From positions 43,787 through 107,786 of the forward strand of contig JAHBWH010000004.1 of assembly GCA_019637115.1 (NCBI GenBank): a stretch of 64,000 nucleotides of DNA, given 5' to 3'. The DNA is from Myxococcales bacterium. Its GTDB lineage: Bacteria > Myxococcota_A > Polyangia > Polyangiales > Houyiibacteriaceae. Shown piece after piece: positions 43,945-54,121 of this stretch (positions are counted from its first letter, which is position 1; each line of letters opens with the position of its first letter). The notes below the pieces were generated by a model that was not told where the DNA came from, did no database searches, and saw only the letters and a list, made by a program, of their open reading frames with translations. Both the position numbers and the translations under genes were made by a program.

Positions 43945-45470
43945 TAGCGCGCGACGTAGCCGCGGCGCAGGGCGACCGCCAGCGCGAGCCAGAGCCCCGC
44001 GAAGACGGCGCCGAGCGCGGCGAAGCCGGACGCGCCGAGGCCGAGCAGGGTGGTCCCGACGAAGACGACCCCAGCGCTCGCGAGGTCCCCGAGGCGGACG
44101 ATCAGCGTGTCGGCGGTGTGCTTCGCGGCGTACTTCGCGTCGCGGGAGGTCGGCAGCCAGAGCATCGCGCGCGCGGTGTTCATGAGCGAGTAGTCGCTCG
44201 CGTTCATCGCGCCCTTCAGCCACACGAACGCGAGCGCGGGCAGGCCGAGGGCGAGCCCCCCGAAGGCGAGCAGGGCGAAGAGCGGCATCGCGTAGAGCAC
44301 GCCGCCGATGCCGAAGCGGCGCACGAGGCGCGAGGCCGCGAAGAGCTGAAGGGCGAGCGCGGCGACGTTCACGCCGAGGTAGAAGTTGCCATAGAAGGCG
44401 CCGATGGCGGCCTCCTCGAGCGCCCCCTCGCGGGTGAGCGCGTCGACGACGCTCCGGCCGAGGACGTACTCCCCGGTGGTGCTCGCGAGGTTGAGGAGCA
44501 CGAGGAGGAGGGCGACGGTGCGGAGGTAGCCGTCGCGCAGCAGCATCGCGAGGCCGGCGTAGGGGGCGGGGTTGGCTGGGTGAGGGGGCGGCTCCGACGC
44601 GGGGGAAGGCGTCGAACGAGGGGCGGCTGGGCGCTTGGCTTTCGCGGACGTGGACGTGGACGTGGACGTGGACGTGGACGTGGACGTGGACGCGCACGTG
44701 GACGCGCACGCGCACGTGGACGTGGACGTGGACGTGGACGTGGACGTGGACGTGGACGTGAACTTGGGCTTGGGCTTGGGTGTGGCTCGTCCGCCCGTGC
44801 GCTGGGGGTCCATCAGCCGCAGGTAGATCGCCCCGTGCACGAGGAGGAGGCCGGCGGCGACGAGGACGACGAGGGACGGCGCGCTCGCGGCGTCGAAGAG
44901 GCGGCCGGCGAGGAAGCTGCCCGCGAAGGCGCCCGCCGTCATGCCGACGGCGATGGCGGGGAAGACCCGCTCGCCGGCGTCCTTCGCGAAGCGCTCGTTC
45001 GCGAAGCCCCAGAAGAGCGCCACCGCGGAGACATTGAAGACCCCGAGCCAGACGTAGAACGCGAAGCCGACGGGCCAGCCGAGGTGCACGCCGAGCGCGA
45101 AGACCAGCAGGCTGACCACGAAGAATCCCAGGACGCCGACGAGCAGGCGCGAGGTGATGCCCGAGAGGCGATCGACGAAGGGGACGAGCACCACGAGCGC
45201 GACCGCCTGCGCGGCCCCCGCGTAGCTCTTCAGCTCGGGGCCTCCCGGCATCGCGAGCACGAGCGGCTCGCGCGCGGTCTTCAGCAGGTAGTACGCGAAG
45301 AGCAGCACGAAGACGCTCGCGCCGAGCCACACGGTCGGACGGACCTCTTCGCGTCGAACGTCGGCGACCATCCGCAGCGCGCGCGGCACCCCGCCCGCGA
45401 CCGCGCCCGGGCTCGGGAGCGCGCCGGGGCTCGGGAGCGTGCCGGGGCTCGAGGAGGCGCCGAACGACAT
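43944..45470 (-). CDS. NTP/NDP exchange transporter-like membrane protein with Ser-Thr linker
   Basis: A 508-residue protein with about twelve hydrophobic segments in two halves. The first half ([40 protein letters not shown]) and the second ([50 protein letters not shown]) match the ATP/ADP translocase / NTT-like major facilitator group. Between them lies a hydrophilic linker of Ser-Thr dipeptides (STSTST with CACAS interruptions) encoded by a hexamer array. Substrate unknown; NTT homologues outside intracellular bacteria are not necessarily nucleotide carriers. An N-terminal PSPGA repeat precedes the first segment; ATG 45371 is an alternative start. Confidence 0.75.
   Translation of the reverse strand: MSFGASSSPGTLPSPGALPSPGAVAGGVPRALRMVADVRREEVRPTVWLGASVFVLLFAYYLLKTAREPLVLAMPGGPELKSYAGAAQAVALVVLVPFVDRLSGITSRLLVGVLGFFVVSLLVFALGVHLGWPVGFAFYVWLGVFNVSAVALFWGFANERFAKDAGERVFPAIAVGMTAGAFAGSFLAGRLFDAASAPSLVVLVAAGLLLVHGAIYLRLMDPQRTGGRATPKPKPKFTSTSTSTSTSTSTSTCACASTCASTSTSTSTSTSTSTSAKAKRPAAPRSTPSPASEPPPHPANPAPYAGLAMLLRDGYLRTVALLLVLLNLASTTGEYVLGRSVVDALTREGALEEAAIGAFYGNFYLGVNVAALALQLFAASRLVRRFGIGGVLYAMPLFALLAFGGLALGLPALAFVWLKGAMNASDYSLMNTARAMLWLPTSRDAKYAAKHTADTLIVRLGDLASAGVVFVGTTLLGLGASGFAALGAVFAGLWLALAVALRRGYVAR
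44648..44760 (+). repeat. GTGGAC hexamer array inside the transporter gene
   Basis: About 19 hexamers in frame, mostly GTGGAC with GCGCAC interruptions in the middle. On the coding strand they read as Ser-Thr repeats. The period of six keeps the frame, so the linker length can vary by slippage without destroying the gene. Confidence 0.92.
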
Positions 45471-45539
45471 CGCCGCCGATGAGAGCCCGGCGACCGAAGA
45501 ACCGCAAAGAATCTGCGAGCCTGCGCCGCGCCGCGCTGC

Positions 45540-45838
45540 CGTCCGCCGCCCGGACCGCGGACCCTGACGGACCGCGGACCCTGACGGACCCCGGACCCTG
45601 ACGGACCCCGGACCCCGGACCGCGGACCCCGGACCCCGGACCCCGGACCACGGACCACGGACTACGGACCCGGGACCTCGGACCTCGGATCTCGGATCAC
45701 GGACCTCGGACCCCGGACCCCGGACACGGACACGGACACGGACACGGACGCGGACACGGACACGGACACGGACGCGGACACGGACACGGACACGGACACG
45801 GACGCGGACACGGACGCGGACACGGACGCGGACACGGA
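45540..45838 (+). repeat. GGAC-based tandem array in a divergent promoter region
   Basis: The left part is a mix of seven-base units (CCGGACC, CTGACGGACC type), the right part a clean run of ACGGAC hexamers alternating with GCGGAC. It fills most of the 458-bp space between the start of the transporter (minus strand) and polA (plus strand). No gene is present. Any promoters of the two genes must lie at its edges. Confidence 0.9.
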
Positions 45839-45928
45839 TCAGGGCCGTCAGCGTCTCACTTCACGCGCAGGCGCGGGGCCCCCGAGAGAAAGAGTCGGAG
45901 CGTCCCCAGCAGGCTGGTAGGGTGCGCC

Positions 45929-48730
45929 ATGGCCAAGGAGAGGGTGGTCCTCGTCGACGGAAGCGCGCTCATCTACCGCGCGTTCTTCGCGATCCCAGCG
46001 GGCTTCGCGACGAGCGGTGGGGTGCCGACGAACGCGACCTACGGGTTCGCGCTGATGTTCCGGAAGATCTTCGGTGGAAAAGCCCCGACCTACGGCGCGG
46101 TGGTCTTCGACGCACCCGGAAAGACCTTCCGCGACGAGCGCTTCCCCCAGTACAAGGCGCAGCGCCCGCGGATGCCCGCCGAGCTCCGCGAGCAGATCCC
46201 CTGGATCCATCGCCTCGTCGAGACGCGGGGTTTCCCGATGTTGAAGGTCGAGGGCTACGAGGCCGATGACGTGATCGCCACCCTGACCCGCGAGGCGCTC
46301 GCGGCGGGGCACGAGGTGCACATCATCAGCGGCGACAAGGACTTCGCTCAGCTCGTCGGGCCCGACGTGCGCATGGTCGACCCCATGAAGGAGGTCTCGT
46401 ACGACCCCGAGCTCGTCCGCAAGAAGTGGGGCGTGCGCCCCGAGCGCTTCGTCGACTTCCTCGCGCTCGTCGGCGACAAGGTCGACAACGTCCCGGGCGT
46501 CGCGGGTGTCGGGCCGAAGACCGCGATCCAGCTCCTCGAGCGCTACGGCGACCTCGACGGCGTCCTCGCGCACGCCGAGGAGCAGAAGGGCAAGCTCAAG
46601 GAGCGCCTCCTCGCGCACGCCGACGACGCCCGCCTCTCGCGGGAGCTCGTCCGGCTCGACACCGAGGTGCCGCTCCAAGGCGCGTTCGCGTCCTCCATCG
46701 GGTCTTCGCCAGCCGAGCCGACCGCGGGCACGCGAGCGCTGACGAGCGAACGCGACGTCACGCTCGATGGCGGAGGCGGCAGCGACCGCCTCGCAGAGAG
46801 CACGCCGGCGATGACGGACGTGCTCGCGTCGCTCCGCGTGCCGCCGCCGGACGAGAAGGCGGTCGACGCGCTCTACCGCGAGCTCGAGTTCTTCTCCCTC
46901 CTCAGCGGAGAGGAGGCCGAGACGCGCGCCGAGGAGAGCGACCTCGCAGCGCTCGCGCCGGCCGACGCGCCCGCGTTCTTCGAGGCGCTCGGGGCCGCCG
47001 CTCTCTTCGCCCTGCACGACACGCCGCCCGAGGGCCGCTCCGCGCTGAGCGCGTCGCTGCTCGGCCTCGCCTTCGCGCCGCTCGAGGCGAAGGGCGAGCG
47101 CGCGCGCTACCTGCCCCTCGCCGGCGAGGGCGACGCGCACGCGGACGCGCTGGCGGCGGCGCGCACGTGGCTCGCCGACGCCTCGAAGGCGAAGATCACG
47201 CACGACCTGCGGGACGTGCTCACGCTCTTCGCGCGCCACGACCTTCCGCTCGAGGGCGTCGTCGGCGACACCCGCCTCGCGTCCTTCCTCATCGACCCGA
47301 CGCGCGACATCCCCCACCGCCTCGAGCAGCTCACGCGCCGCTGGCTGCACCGCACGCTGCTCCCGCTCGAGGGCCTCGTTGGCAAGGGCGGCAAGAAGCT
47401 GACGCTCGGCCAGGTGTCGCTCGCCGAGGTGGCGCCCTACGCCGCCCACCTCGCCGCGACCATGGCCGAGCTCTGGCCGAAGCTCGAGGAGGCGCTCGAG
47501 GCGGAGGGGCAGGGCCGCTTCCTCCGTGAGATCGAGCTGCCGCTCTCCGAGGTCCTCGCGCGGATGCAGCTCGACGGCATCGGGGCGGACGCCGCCGTGC
47601 TCGACGCGCTCGGCGTCGAGCTCTCGGCCCGCCGCGACGAGATCGAGGCCGAGGTCCACGCGCTCGCGGGCCGATCGTTCAACCTCGCGTCCGCCAAGCA
47701 GCTCGGCGAGGTGCTCTTCGACGAGCTGAAGCTGCCGGTCCTCAAGCGCACGAAGACGGGGTACTCGACGGCGGCGGACGTGCTCGAGCGGCTCGCCCAC
47801 AAGCACCCGGTGGTCGCGCAGATCCTGCGGTGGCGGGCGCTCGCGAAGCTCGTCAACACCTACACGCGCGTGCTCCGCGACGCGATCGAGGAGGACGGCC
47901 GCATCCACTGTCGGATCCAACAGACAGTCGGCGCGTCCGGTCGGCTCATCACGACCGATCCAGATCTGCAGCGGACGCCCATCCGCACCGAGGACGGAAG
48001 GCGCATCCGCGAGGCGTTCGTGCCGCGGCCGGGGTGGGTGCTCATCAGCGCCGACTGGAGCCAGATCGAGCTGCGCGTGCTCGCGCACGTCTCGGGGGAC
48101 GCGCTCCTCGTCGAGGCCTTCCAGCAGCGGATCGACGTCCACCGCCGGACCGCGAGCCAGATCTACGGCGTCGCGCCCGAGGCGGTCACCGGCGAGCAGC
48201 GCAACGTCGGCAAGACGGTGAACTTCGCGACCATCTACGGCCAGGGCGCGACCGCGCTCGGCCAATCGCTCGACCTGCCGCGCGCGGAGGCCAAGGCGCT
48301 CATCGAACGGTACTTCGAAGCCTACGCGGGCGTCCGGCGGTGGCTCGACGGCGCGATCGCGCAGGCTCACGAGCGCGGCTACGTGGAGACCTTGATGGGG
48401 CGGCGGCGCTACGTCCCCGAACTGTCGAGCCGGGACCCCATGGAGCGCGCGTACGGCGAGCGCATCGCGGCCAACACGCCGATCCAGGGCTCGGCTGCGG
48501 ACCTCTGCAAGCTCGCGATGCTCGACATCGCCCGCGGCCTCGAGGCGGAGGGGCTCTCGGCGAGGATGCTCCTGCAGATCCACGACGAGCTCCTCTTCGA
48601 GGCGCCCCCGGAGGAGGTCGAGCGCACCGAGGCGCTGGTGCGGCGCTGCATGGAGGGCGCGCTCGCCCTCGACGTGCCGCTCGTGGTCGACGTCGGGCAC
48701 GGCGCGAGCTGGGCCGCCGCCAAGGCCTGA
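45929..48730 (+). CDS. polA: DNA polymerase I
   Basis: A 933-residue protein. The 5'-3' exonuclease domain (1-290) has VLVDGSALIYRAFFA and VAGVGPKTAIQLLERYG. The polymerase domain has ISADWSQIELRVLAHVSGD (motif A), EQRNVGKTVNFATIYGQG (O-helix, Arg and Lys kept, Ala where E. coli has Gly) and QIHDELLFE (motif C). The middle 3'-5' exonuclease-like domain lacks the DxE pair: LFALHDTPPEGRS stands where the D-T-E-T motif should be, so proofreading is probably lost, as in several other bacterial Pol I enzymes. It functions in Okazaki fragment processing and repair. Confidence 0.96.
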   Translation: MAKERVVLVDGSALIYRAFFAIPAGFATSGGVPTNATYGFALMFRKIFGGKAPTYGAVVFDAPGKTFRDERFPQYKAQRPRMPAELREQIPWIHRLVETRGFPMLKVEGYEADDVIATLTREALAAGHEVHIISGDKDFAQLVGPDVRMVDPMKEVSYDPELVRKKWGVRPERFVDFLALVGDKVDNVPGVAGVGPKTAIQLLERYGDLDGVLAHAEEQKGKLKERLLAHADDARLSRELVRLDTEVPLQGAFASSIGSSPAEPTAGTRALTSERDVTLDGGGGSDRLAESTPAMTDVLASLRVPPPDEKAVDALYRELEFFSLLSGEEAETRAEESDLAALAPADAPAFFEALGAAALFALHDTPPEGRSALSASLLGLAFAPLEAKGERARYLPLAGEGDAHADALAAARTWLADASKAKITHDLRDVLTLFARHDLPLEGVVGDTRLASFLIDPTRDIPHRLEQLTRRWLHRTLLPLEGLVGKGGKKLTLGQVSLAEVAPYAAHLAATMAELWPKLEEALEAEGQGRFLREIELPLSEVLARMQLDGIGADAAVLDALGVELSARRDEIEAEVHALAGRSFNLASAKQLGEVLFDELKLPVLKRTKTGYSTAADVLERLAHKHPVVAQILRWRALAKLVNTYTRVLRDAIEEDGRIHCRIQQTVGASGRLITTDPDLQRTPIRTEDGRRIREAFVPRPGWVLISADWSQIELRVLAHVSGDALLVEAFQQRIDVHRRTASQIYGVAPEAVTGEQRNVGKTVNFATIYGQGATALGQSLDLPRAEAKALIERYFEAYAGVRRWLDGAIAQAHERGYVETLMGRRRYVPELSSRDPMERAYGERIAANTPIQGSAADLCKLAMLDIARGLEAEGLSARMLLQIHDELLFEAPPEEVERTEALVRRCMEGALALDVPLVVDVGHGASWAAAKA

Positions 48731-48829
48731 GGGGGGAGGGCGACGTTCACGCCGCTGCGCACGCCGCGTGCAGCACGGATGATGCGCAATCTCGCTGGCG
48801 CGTCCGGAAATAGCTCGTAGTTTCCGGTG

Positions 48830-50335
48830 ATGACCGACGCCCACCTCGACGAGCTGAAGGCCGAGCTCCAAGCCATCTCCGACCTCAACGGCGCCGCGAT
48901 GGTGCTCGAGTGGGACCAGTCGACCTACATGCCGGCGGCTGGAGCCGACGCGCGAGGGCGACAGATCGCCCTCCTCGGCGAGCTGGCGCACGGGCGCCTG
49001 ACGTCCCCTCGCATGGGGGAGCTCCTGAAAGCGGTCGCTCGCCTCGAGGACGACGACACCGTCGACGGAGCGATGGTCCGCCGCGCGCGCAGGCAGTGGG
49101 AGCGCGCGAGCCGGGTGCCCGCAGCGCTGGTGTCGGACATCAAGAACCACACCGCGCGGAGCTACGTCGCGTGGACGCAGGCCAAGCCCAAAGGGGACTT
49201 CGCCGCGGTCCGCCCCTACCTCGAGAAGACGGTCGAGCTGAGCCGGCGCTGGTCGGACTGCTTCCCGAGCGCGGAGCACGTGCTCGACCCGCTCGTCGAC
49301 GCGAACGACCCCGGCATGACGACCGCGTCGGTGCGCGCGCTCTTCGACGAGCTGCGCGCGGCGCTCGTGCCCATCGTGCAGGCCATCGCCGAGCGCCCCG
49401 CGCCCGACCGAAGCTTCCTCGAGGTGGGCTTCCCGCAGGCCGAGCAGCTCGCGTTCGGTGCGGAGGTCGCGGCCGAGCTCGGCTACGACTTCGGGCGCGG
49501 CCGCCAGGATCTGACGGTCCACCCCTTCATGATCCGCTTCGGGGCCGGCGACATCCGCATCACGACCCGCGTCGACGAGCACGACCTCACCGACGCCCTC
49601 TTCGGCACCATCCACGAGGCGGGACACGCGATGTACGAGCAGGGCATCGCGCCCTCGTTCGACGGAACCCCTCTCGGCGAGGGCGCGTCCGCGGGCGTCC
49701 ACGAGAGCCAATCGCGCCTGTGGGAGAACCTCGTCGGGCGCAGCCGCCCGTTCTGGGAGCGCTTCTACCCCCGCCTTCAGGCGCGCTTCCCGCAGCAGCT
49801 CGGCGAGGTCGACCTCGACACGTTCTTCCGCGGCGTCAACCGGGTCGAGCGCTCGCTCATCCGCACCGAGGCCGACGAGGTCACCTACAACCTCCACGTC
49901 ATGCTGCGCTTCGACCTCGAAGCGCAGCTCCTCGAGGGCTCGTTGAAGGTCGCGGACCTGCCCGAGGCCTGGGACGCGCGCATGGCCTCGGACCTCGGGG
50001 TGCGCCCGAAGAGCCCGACCGAGGGTTGCATGCAGGACGTGCACTGGTACTGCATGACCATCGGCGGGACCTTCCAGGGCTACGCGCTCGGCAACGTGAT
50101 CGCGGCGCAGGTCTTCGCGGCGGCGCGCGCGTCGCTCGGCGACCTCGACGAACGCATCGCGGCCGGCGACTTCGGCGCGCTGCGGGGGTGGCTCACCGAG
50201 CACCTCTACCAGCACGGCGCGCGCTACCTGCCCGACGAGCTCGTGAAGCGCGCGACCGGCAAGCCCGTCGGGATCGAGGACTTCGTCGCCCACCTGAAGG
50301 CGAAGTACGGCGCGCTCTACGGCATCGCGTGGTGA
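48830..50335 (+). CDS. Carboxypeptidase Taq (M32 metallopeptidase)
   Basis: A 501-residue protein. Zinc motif HEAGHAMYEQG (HExxH) about residue 263, with ESQSRLWENLVGRS supplying the downstream Glu ligand; MVLEWDQSTYMPAAG and QDVHWYCMTIGGTFQGYALGN are typical M32 blocks. It removes C-terminal residues from peptides in the cytoplasm. ATG 48830 chosen; a GTG directly before it is possible. The length equals that of Thermus TaqCP. Confidence 0.95.
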   Translation: MTDAHLDELKAELQAISDLNGAAMVLEWDQSTYMPAAGADARGRQIALLGELAHGRLTSPRMGELLKAVARLEDDDTVDGAMVRRARRQWERASRVPAALVSDIKNHTARSYVAWTQAKPKGDFAAVRPYLEKTVELSRRWSDCFPSAEHVLDPLVDANDPGMTTASVRALFDELRAALVPIVQAIAERPAPDRSFLEVGFPQAEQLAFGAEVAAELGYDFGRGRQDLTVHPFMIRFGAGDIRITTRVDEHDLTDALFGTIHEAGHAMYEQGIAPSFDGTPLGEGASAGVHESQSRLWENLVGRSRPFWERFYPRLQARFPQQLGEVDLDTFFRGVNRVERSLIRTEADEVTYNLHVMLRFDLEAQLLEGSLKVADLPEAWDARMASDLGVRPKSPTEGCMQDVHWYCMTIGGTFQGYALGNVIAAQVFAAARASLGDLDERIAAGDFGALRGWLTEHLYQHGARYLPDELVKRATGKPVGIEDFVAHLKAKYGALYGIAW

Positions 50336-50530
50336 GCCCTCACATGGCGAGCCTCGCGTGGTGAGCCGCGTGGTGAGCCTCGCGCAGCACGCGGCGCGGT
50401 GATGTGGCGTGGTGCGGGTCGTGCAGCTCGCGCGATGAGCCTCTGGCGGTCGATCAGCCCTCCCGGATGCCTCCGCGCGAAGCCGTACGAGGCTCTTCCA
50501 CGGACGTGAGCGCCCTGCTACGCCTCGCGC

Positions 50531-51268
50531 GTGCTCGAAGCCTTCTCCTCCCCCGACGCCTGGGTCGCCCTCCTCACGTTGACGTCGCTCGAGATCGTCC
50601 TCGGGATCGACAACATCGTGTTCATCGCGATCCTCGCGGCCAAGCTGCCCGAGCATCAGCAACGGCTCGCGTACAACCTCGGGCTCGGCGGCGCGCTGAT
50701 CACGCGCCTCGGCCTGCTCTTCGCGATCGCGTGGATCATGCGCCTCGAGACGCCGCTCTTCACGCTCCTCGACAACCCGATGACCGGGCGTGAGCTCATC
50801 TTGCTGGGCGGCGGCATCTTCCTCATCGGCAAGAGCGCCCACGAGATCTACGAGAAGGTCGAGCTCCCCGAAGAGGATCCCAAGGACGTGCGGGGCCGCT
50901 CGAGCCTCGTGGGCACGGTGGTGCAGATCATGTTGCTCGACATCATCTTCAGCCTCGACTCGGTCATCACGGCCGTCGGCATGGTCGACGCGATCGAGAT
51001 CATGGTCATCGCCATCATCGTGGCGGTCGGCGTGATGCTCGTCTTCGCCAAGCGCATCGGGGACTTCGTCAACCGGCACCCCTCGATGAAGATCCTCGCG
51101 CTCTCGTTCCTCACGCTCATCGGCGTGCTCCTGACGGCAGAGGCGTTCGATCAGCACATCAGCAAGGGCTACATCTACGCGGCCATGGGCTTCTCGCTCG
51201 CGGTCGAGGTCTTGAACATGCGCCTGCGCGGCAAGGGCAAGAAGGCGAGCCCGACGCAGGAGGCGTGA
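50531..51268 (+). CDS. TerC family membrane protein
   Basis: A 245-residue protein from GTG 50531 with seven or so membrane segments. The family motifs LTSLEIVLGIDNIVFIAILA near the start and LDIIFSLDSVITAVGMVD near residue 140 both carry the Asp residues thought to bind metal; EAFDQHISKGYIYAAMGFSL closes the protein. TerC relatives export manganese or act in metal loading and envelope stress. The gap to mgtE is 34 bp on the same strand, consistent with a divalent-cation unit. Confidence 0.92.
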   Translation: MLEAFSSPDAWVALLTLTSLEIVLGIDNIVFIAILAAKLPEHQQRLAYNLGLGGALITRLGLLFAIAWIMRLETPLFTLLDNPMTGRELILLGGGIFLIGKSAHEIYEKVELPEEDPKDVRGRSSLVGTVVQIMLLDIIFSLDSVITAVGMVDAIEIMVIAIIVAVGVMLVFAKRIGDFVNRHPSMKILALSFLTLIGVLLTAEAFDQHISKGYIYAAMGFSLAVEVLNMRLRGKGKKASPTQEA

Positions 51269-51302
51269 GCGACCACCCCGCCTCCGTGGTAGGTAGCGGG
51301 CC

Positions 51303-52679
51303 ATGCGGCTAGCGACCCTCCTCGGTCCGGACCTCAAGGCGCTGATGGCCGATCCGGCAGCGCTCCGCGAGGCGTTCGAGGAGTTCCACCCCGAGGACGT
51401 CGCCGAGCTCCTCGACGATCTCGACCCCAAGGAGGTCGCCGAGCTGATCGGCGCGCTGCCGAGCGAGATGGCCGCGGATCTGCTCGAGCGCCTCCCGGTC
51501 GAGCGGCAGCACGAGATCGTCGGGCTCCTCGAGGACGAAGACGCGGTCGACGTCCTCACGGAGATGGACCCGGATGACCGGGCCGACTTCTTCGAGGAGC
51601 TCGAGGACGACGAGCAGAAGGTCCTCCTCGACAAGCTCGCGACGGCCGACCCCTCGCTCGTCGAGGAGACCCAGGAGCTCCTCCGCTACGACCCGTACAC
51701 GGCCGGCGGCCTCCTCACGACCGCCTACATCGCGCTCGCGCCGGACACGAAGGTCTGGGAGGCCATCGAAGAGGTCCGACGCCACGCCCACGAGGACGAG
51801 GTCGAGACCATCTACTACATCTACGTCGTCGGTTACGGCGACAAGCTCCTCGGCGTCGTCTCGCTCCGCGACCTCATCTTGAGCGAGCCCGCGCAGGCGC
51901 TCTCCGACATCATGACCGAGAAGGTCGTGAAGGTCGGGCCCGAGACCGACCAGGAGGAGGTCGCGCGCCTCATCGCCCGCTACGACCTCACGGCCATCCC
52001 GGTCGTCGACGAGCACGAGGAGATGATCGGCATCGTGACCGTCGACGACGTCGTCGACGTGGTCATCGAGGAGGCGACCGAGGACGCCCAGCGCATGGGC
52101 GGTATGGTCCCGCTCGAGGACGGTTATTTCTCGACGGGCTTCTGGGAGCTCGCCTGGAAGCGCGGCATCTGGCTCGTCGTGCTCTTCCTCGGCCAGTTCC
52201 TCACGGCGACGGTCATGGAGGCCAACGAGGCGGCGCTGAGCACGATGGTCGAGCTCGCGATCTTCATCCCGCTCATCATCTCCACCGGCGGTAACGCCGG
52301 CTCGCAGTCGTCGACGCTGATGATCCGCGGCATGTCCATCGGCGAGCTCACGCCCAAGGATTGGTGGCGCGTGCTGCGGCGCGAGGCGATCATCGGCTTC
52401 GTGCTCGGGATGACGGTGGCGACGATCGGCTTCGGCCGCGCCTACCTCACGGGGGGCCGCATCGACGCGGTCGACCTCGGGCTCACGGTCGGCGGCAGCA
52501 TCATCGCGGTGGTCGTGGTCGCGACCATGGTGGGCTCGATGGTCCCGCTGATGATGCGCCGGGTCGGCCTCGATCCGGCGGTGAGCTCGACGCCCTTCAT
52601 CGCGAGCCTCGTCGACGTGCTCGGGCTGCTCGTCTATTTCAGCGTCGCCAAGATCATCCTCGGGAGCATGTTCGGATGA
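51303..52679 (+). CDS. mgtE: Magnesium transporter MgtE
   Basis: A 458-residue protein with the MgtE order: superhelical N-domain rich in DVAELLDDLDPKEVAELI repeats (residues 1-130), two CBS domains (about 135-255, DLTAIPVVDEHEEMIGIVTV) and five C-terminal membrane helices with PLIISTGGNAGSQSSTLMIR. In known MgtE the cytosolic domains sense Mg2+ and gate the pore. The TGA overlaps the ATG of the VKOR-DsbA fusion. Confidence 0.97.
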   Translation: MRLATLLGPDLKALMADPAALREAFEEFHPEDVAELLDDLDPKEVAELIGALPSEMAADLLERLPVERQHEIVGLLEDEDAVDVLTEMDPDDRADFFEELEDDEQKVLLDKLATADPSLVEETQELLRYDPYTAGGLLTTAYIALAPDTKVWEAIEEVRRHAHEDEVETIYYIYVVGYGDKLLGVVSLRDLILSEPAQALSDIMTEKVVKVGPETDQEEVARLIARYDLTAIPVVDEHEEMIGIVTVDDVVDVVIEEATEDAQRMGGMVPLEDGYFSTGFWELAWKRGIWLVVLFLGQFLTATVMEANEAALSTMVELAIFIPLIISTGGNAGSQSSTLMIRGMSIGELTPKDWWRVLRREAIIGFVLGMTVATIGFGRAYLTGGRIDAVDLGLTVGGSIIAVVVVATMVGSMVPLMMRRVGLDPAVSSTPFIASLVDVLGLLVYFSVAKIILGSMFG

Positions 52680-53824
52680 GCGCCGACACCACTCGCGAGC
52701 CCTTCCTCGTCGCGCACCGCCTCGCCTCGCTCGTGGCGCTCGCCTTCAGTGCGGCGTCCGCCGTGGACTACTACGGGCCGAGCCCGCGCTTCTGCGAGGC
52801 GGGCGGCGGCTGCGAGCTGGTGCACGACTCCGAGATCGGGCAGACGATCGGCGTCTTCTTGCCTGGCCTCGGGCTCGCGGTCTACACGGCGCTGCTCGCG
52901 CTTTCACTCGCGCCGCGGGGCCGTTGGCGGCGCGCGGGGCTTTGGCTCGGTCTGCTCGGGGCGCAAGGCGCCGCAGCCTTCCTCGTGGTGCAGGGCGCGG
53001 TGATCGGCGCGTGGTGCTGGCTCTGTGTCGGGGTCGACTCGGCGGCGATCGTCGCGGGTGTCGCCGTCGTCCTCGCCGGTCGTTTTGGAGAGCTGAACCG
53101 GCCGCCCGAGGCGACCGAAACGCGCGCGAAGCCGTGGTGGCGGAGCGCATGGTGGGCGGCGTGGGTCGTCGCGGTCGCGGCGCCCATCGCGTGGGGCCTG
53201 ACGGCGCCAGGCTCTCCCATCCCCGAGGTGGTGCGCGCCCGCTACGTGAACGGCGCCGTCAACGTGGTCATCCTCAGCGATCCCGAGTGCCCCTTCTGTC
53301 GCCGCCTGCACCCCGTGCTCGACGCGGCGATCGAGGCGTCGGCGGCCGATGGCGCGCCCCACCACGTCGAGCGGGTCCTCGTGCCGCTCTCGTTCCACCT
53401 GCTCGCGCGCGAGGCCGCGCGCGCGATCTACTGCGCCGAGGACGCAGGCCAGGGCGACGCGATGCGAGAGCGCGTCTACACCGACGACGACCTCTCGCGT
53501 CGCGCGCTCTTCACCCACGCCGCGGCCCTCGGGCTCCCCGGCGACGCCTTCGCGCGCTGCATGGACGCCGCCGAGACCGACGCCCGCGTCGAGGCGGGCG
53601 TGGACTTCGCGCGCGCGGCCGGCATGCGCGGCTTACCCACCGTCTTCATCGGCGAGCGCACGATCCTCGGCTTCGATCCGGGCGCGGGCGCAGCGCCCTA
53701 CGAGGAGGCGCTCGCCGCAGCGCGCGTGGAGGGCGGCCCGACCCGGCCGGTGTGGCCGTTCGCGGCGATCGCCCTCGTCGCCGTTGTGCTGGCGCTCACC
53801 AGCCGGCCGCGGACGAAGGGGTAG
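52676..53824 (+). CDS. VKOR-thioredoxin (DsbA-like) fusion
   Basis: A 382-residue protein. The first 150 residues form a vitamin K epoxide reductase-like membrane domain: CEAGGGCELVHDSE for the loop Cys pair and CWLC for the active-site pair in a helix. From about residue 195, VNVVILSDPECPFCRRLHPVLDAA is a thioredoxin-fold domain with CPFC, ending GMRGLPTVFIGERTILGF (cis-Pro). The C-terminal hydrophobic helix re-anchors it. Such fusions oxidise exported protein thiols with quinone as acceptor; the Cys-rich secreted proteins in this genome are plausible clients (inference). Confidence 0.9.
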   Translation: MSADTTREPFLVAHRLASLVALAFSAASAVDYYGPSPRFCEAGGGCELVHDSEIGQTIGVFLPGLGLAVYTALLALSLAPRGRWRRAGLWLGLLGAQGAAAFLVVQGAVIGAWCWLCVGVDSAAIVAGVAVVLAGRFGELNRPPEATETRAKPWWRSAWWAAWVVAVAAPIAWGLTAPGSPIPEVVRARYVNGAVNVVILSDPECPFCRRLHPVLDAAIEASAADGAPHHVERVLVPLSFHLLAREAARAIYCAEDAGQGDAMRERVYTDDDLSRRALFTHAAALGLPGDAFARCMDAAETDARVEAGVDFARAAGMRGLPTVFIGERTILGFDPGAGAAPYEEALAAARVEGGPTRPVWPFAAIALVAVVLALTSRPRTKG

Positions 53825-54121
53825 TCGCGGCCGCGCCGGTCGGGGTGGTGGCGCGGGCTTCCTGGCTGCGCCGCAAGACTTTGGCTCTCTGCGAGCGGAA
53901 CCGTTCGCGGGGTCTCGCGGTCGCGTCGCAGGTGGGCCGCGTCGGTTGCCGCCTCGTCGACGGTTGCCGGCCACGCGGGCGCGTCGCCACCGCTTCGGAG
54001 CGGTCCTCGTGGCCGGGGGCGTGCAGGCGGACGGTAGTCGGGCGCGGGGGACGGGGAGCGGAGAGGGGGACGGGCTCGGCGTCGGCATCGTCCCAGACAT
54101 GATGAGCGGGAGAGGTACGTG

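Noticed and set aside
45848..51634. A 1928-codon open frame on the minus strand
   Set aside because: It lies antisense to polA, carboxypeptidase Taq, terC and mgtE, all with clear motifs; long antisense frames are usual in such GC-rich DNA and its translation is Arg/Glu/Leu-rich without domains.
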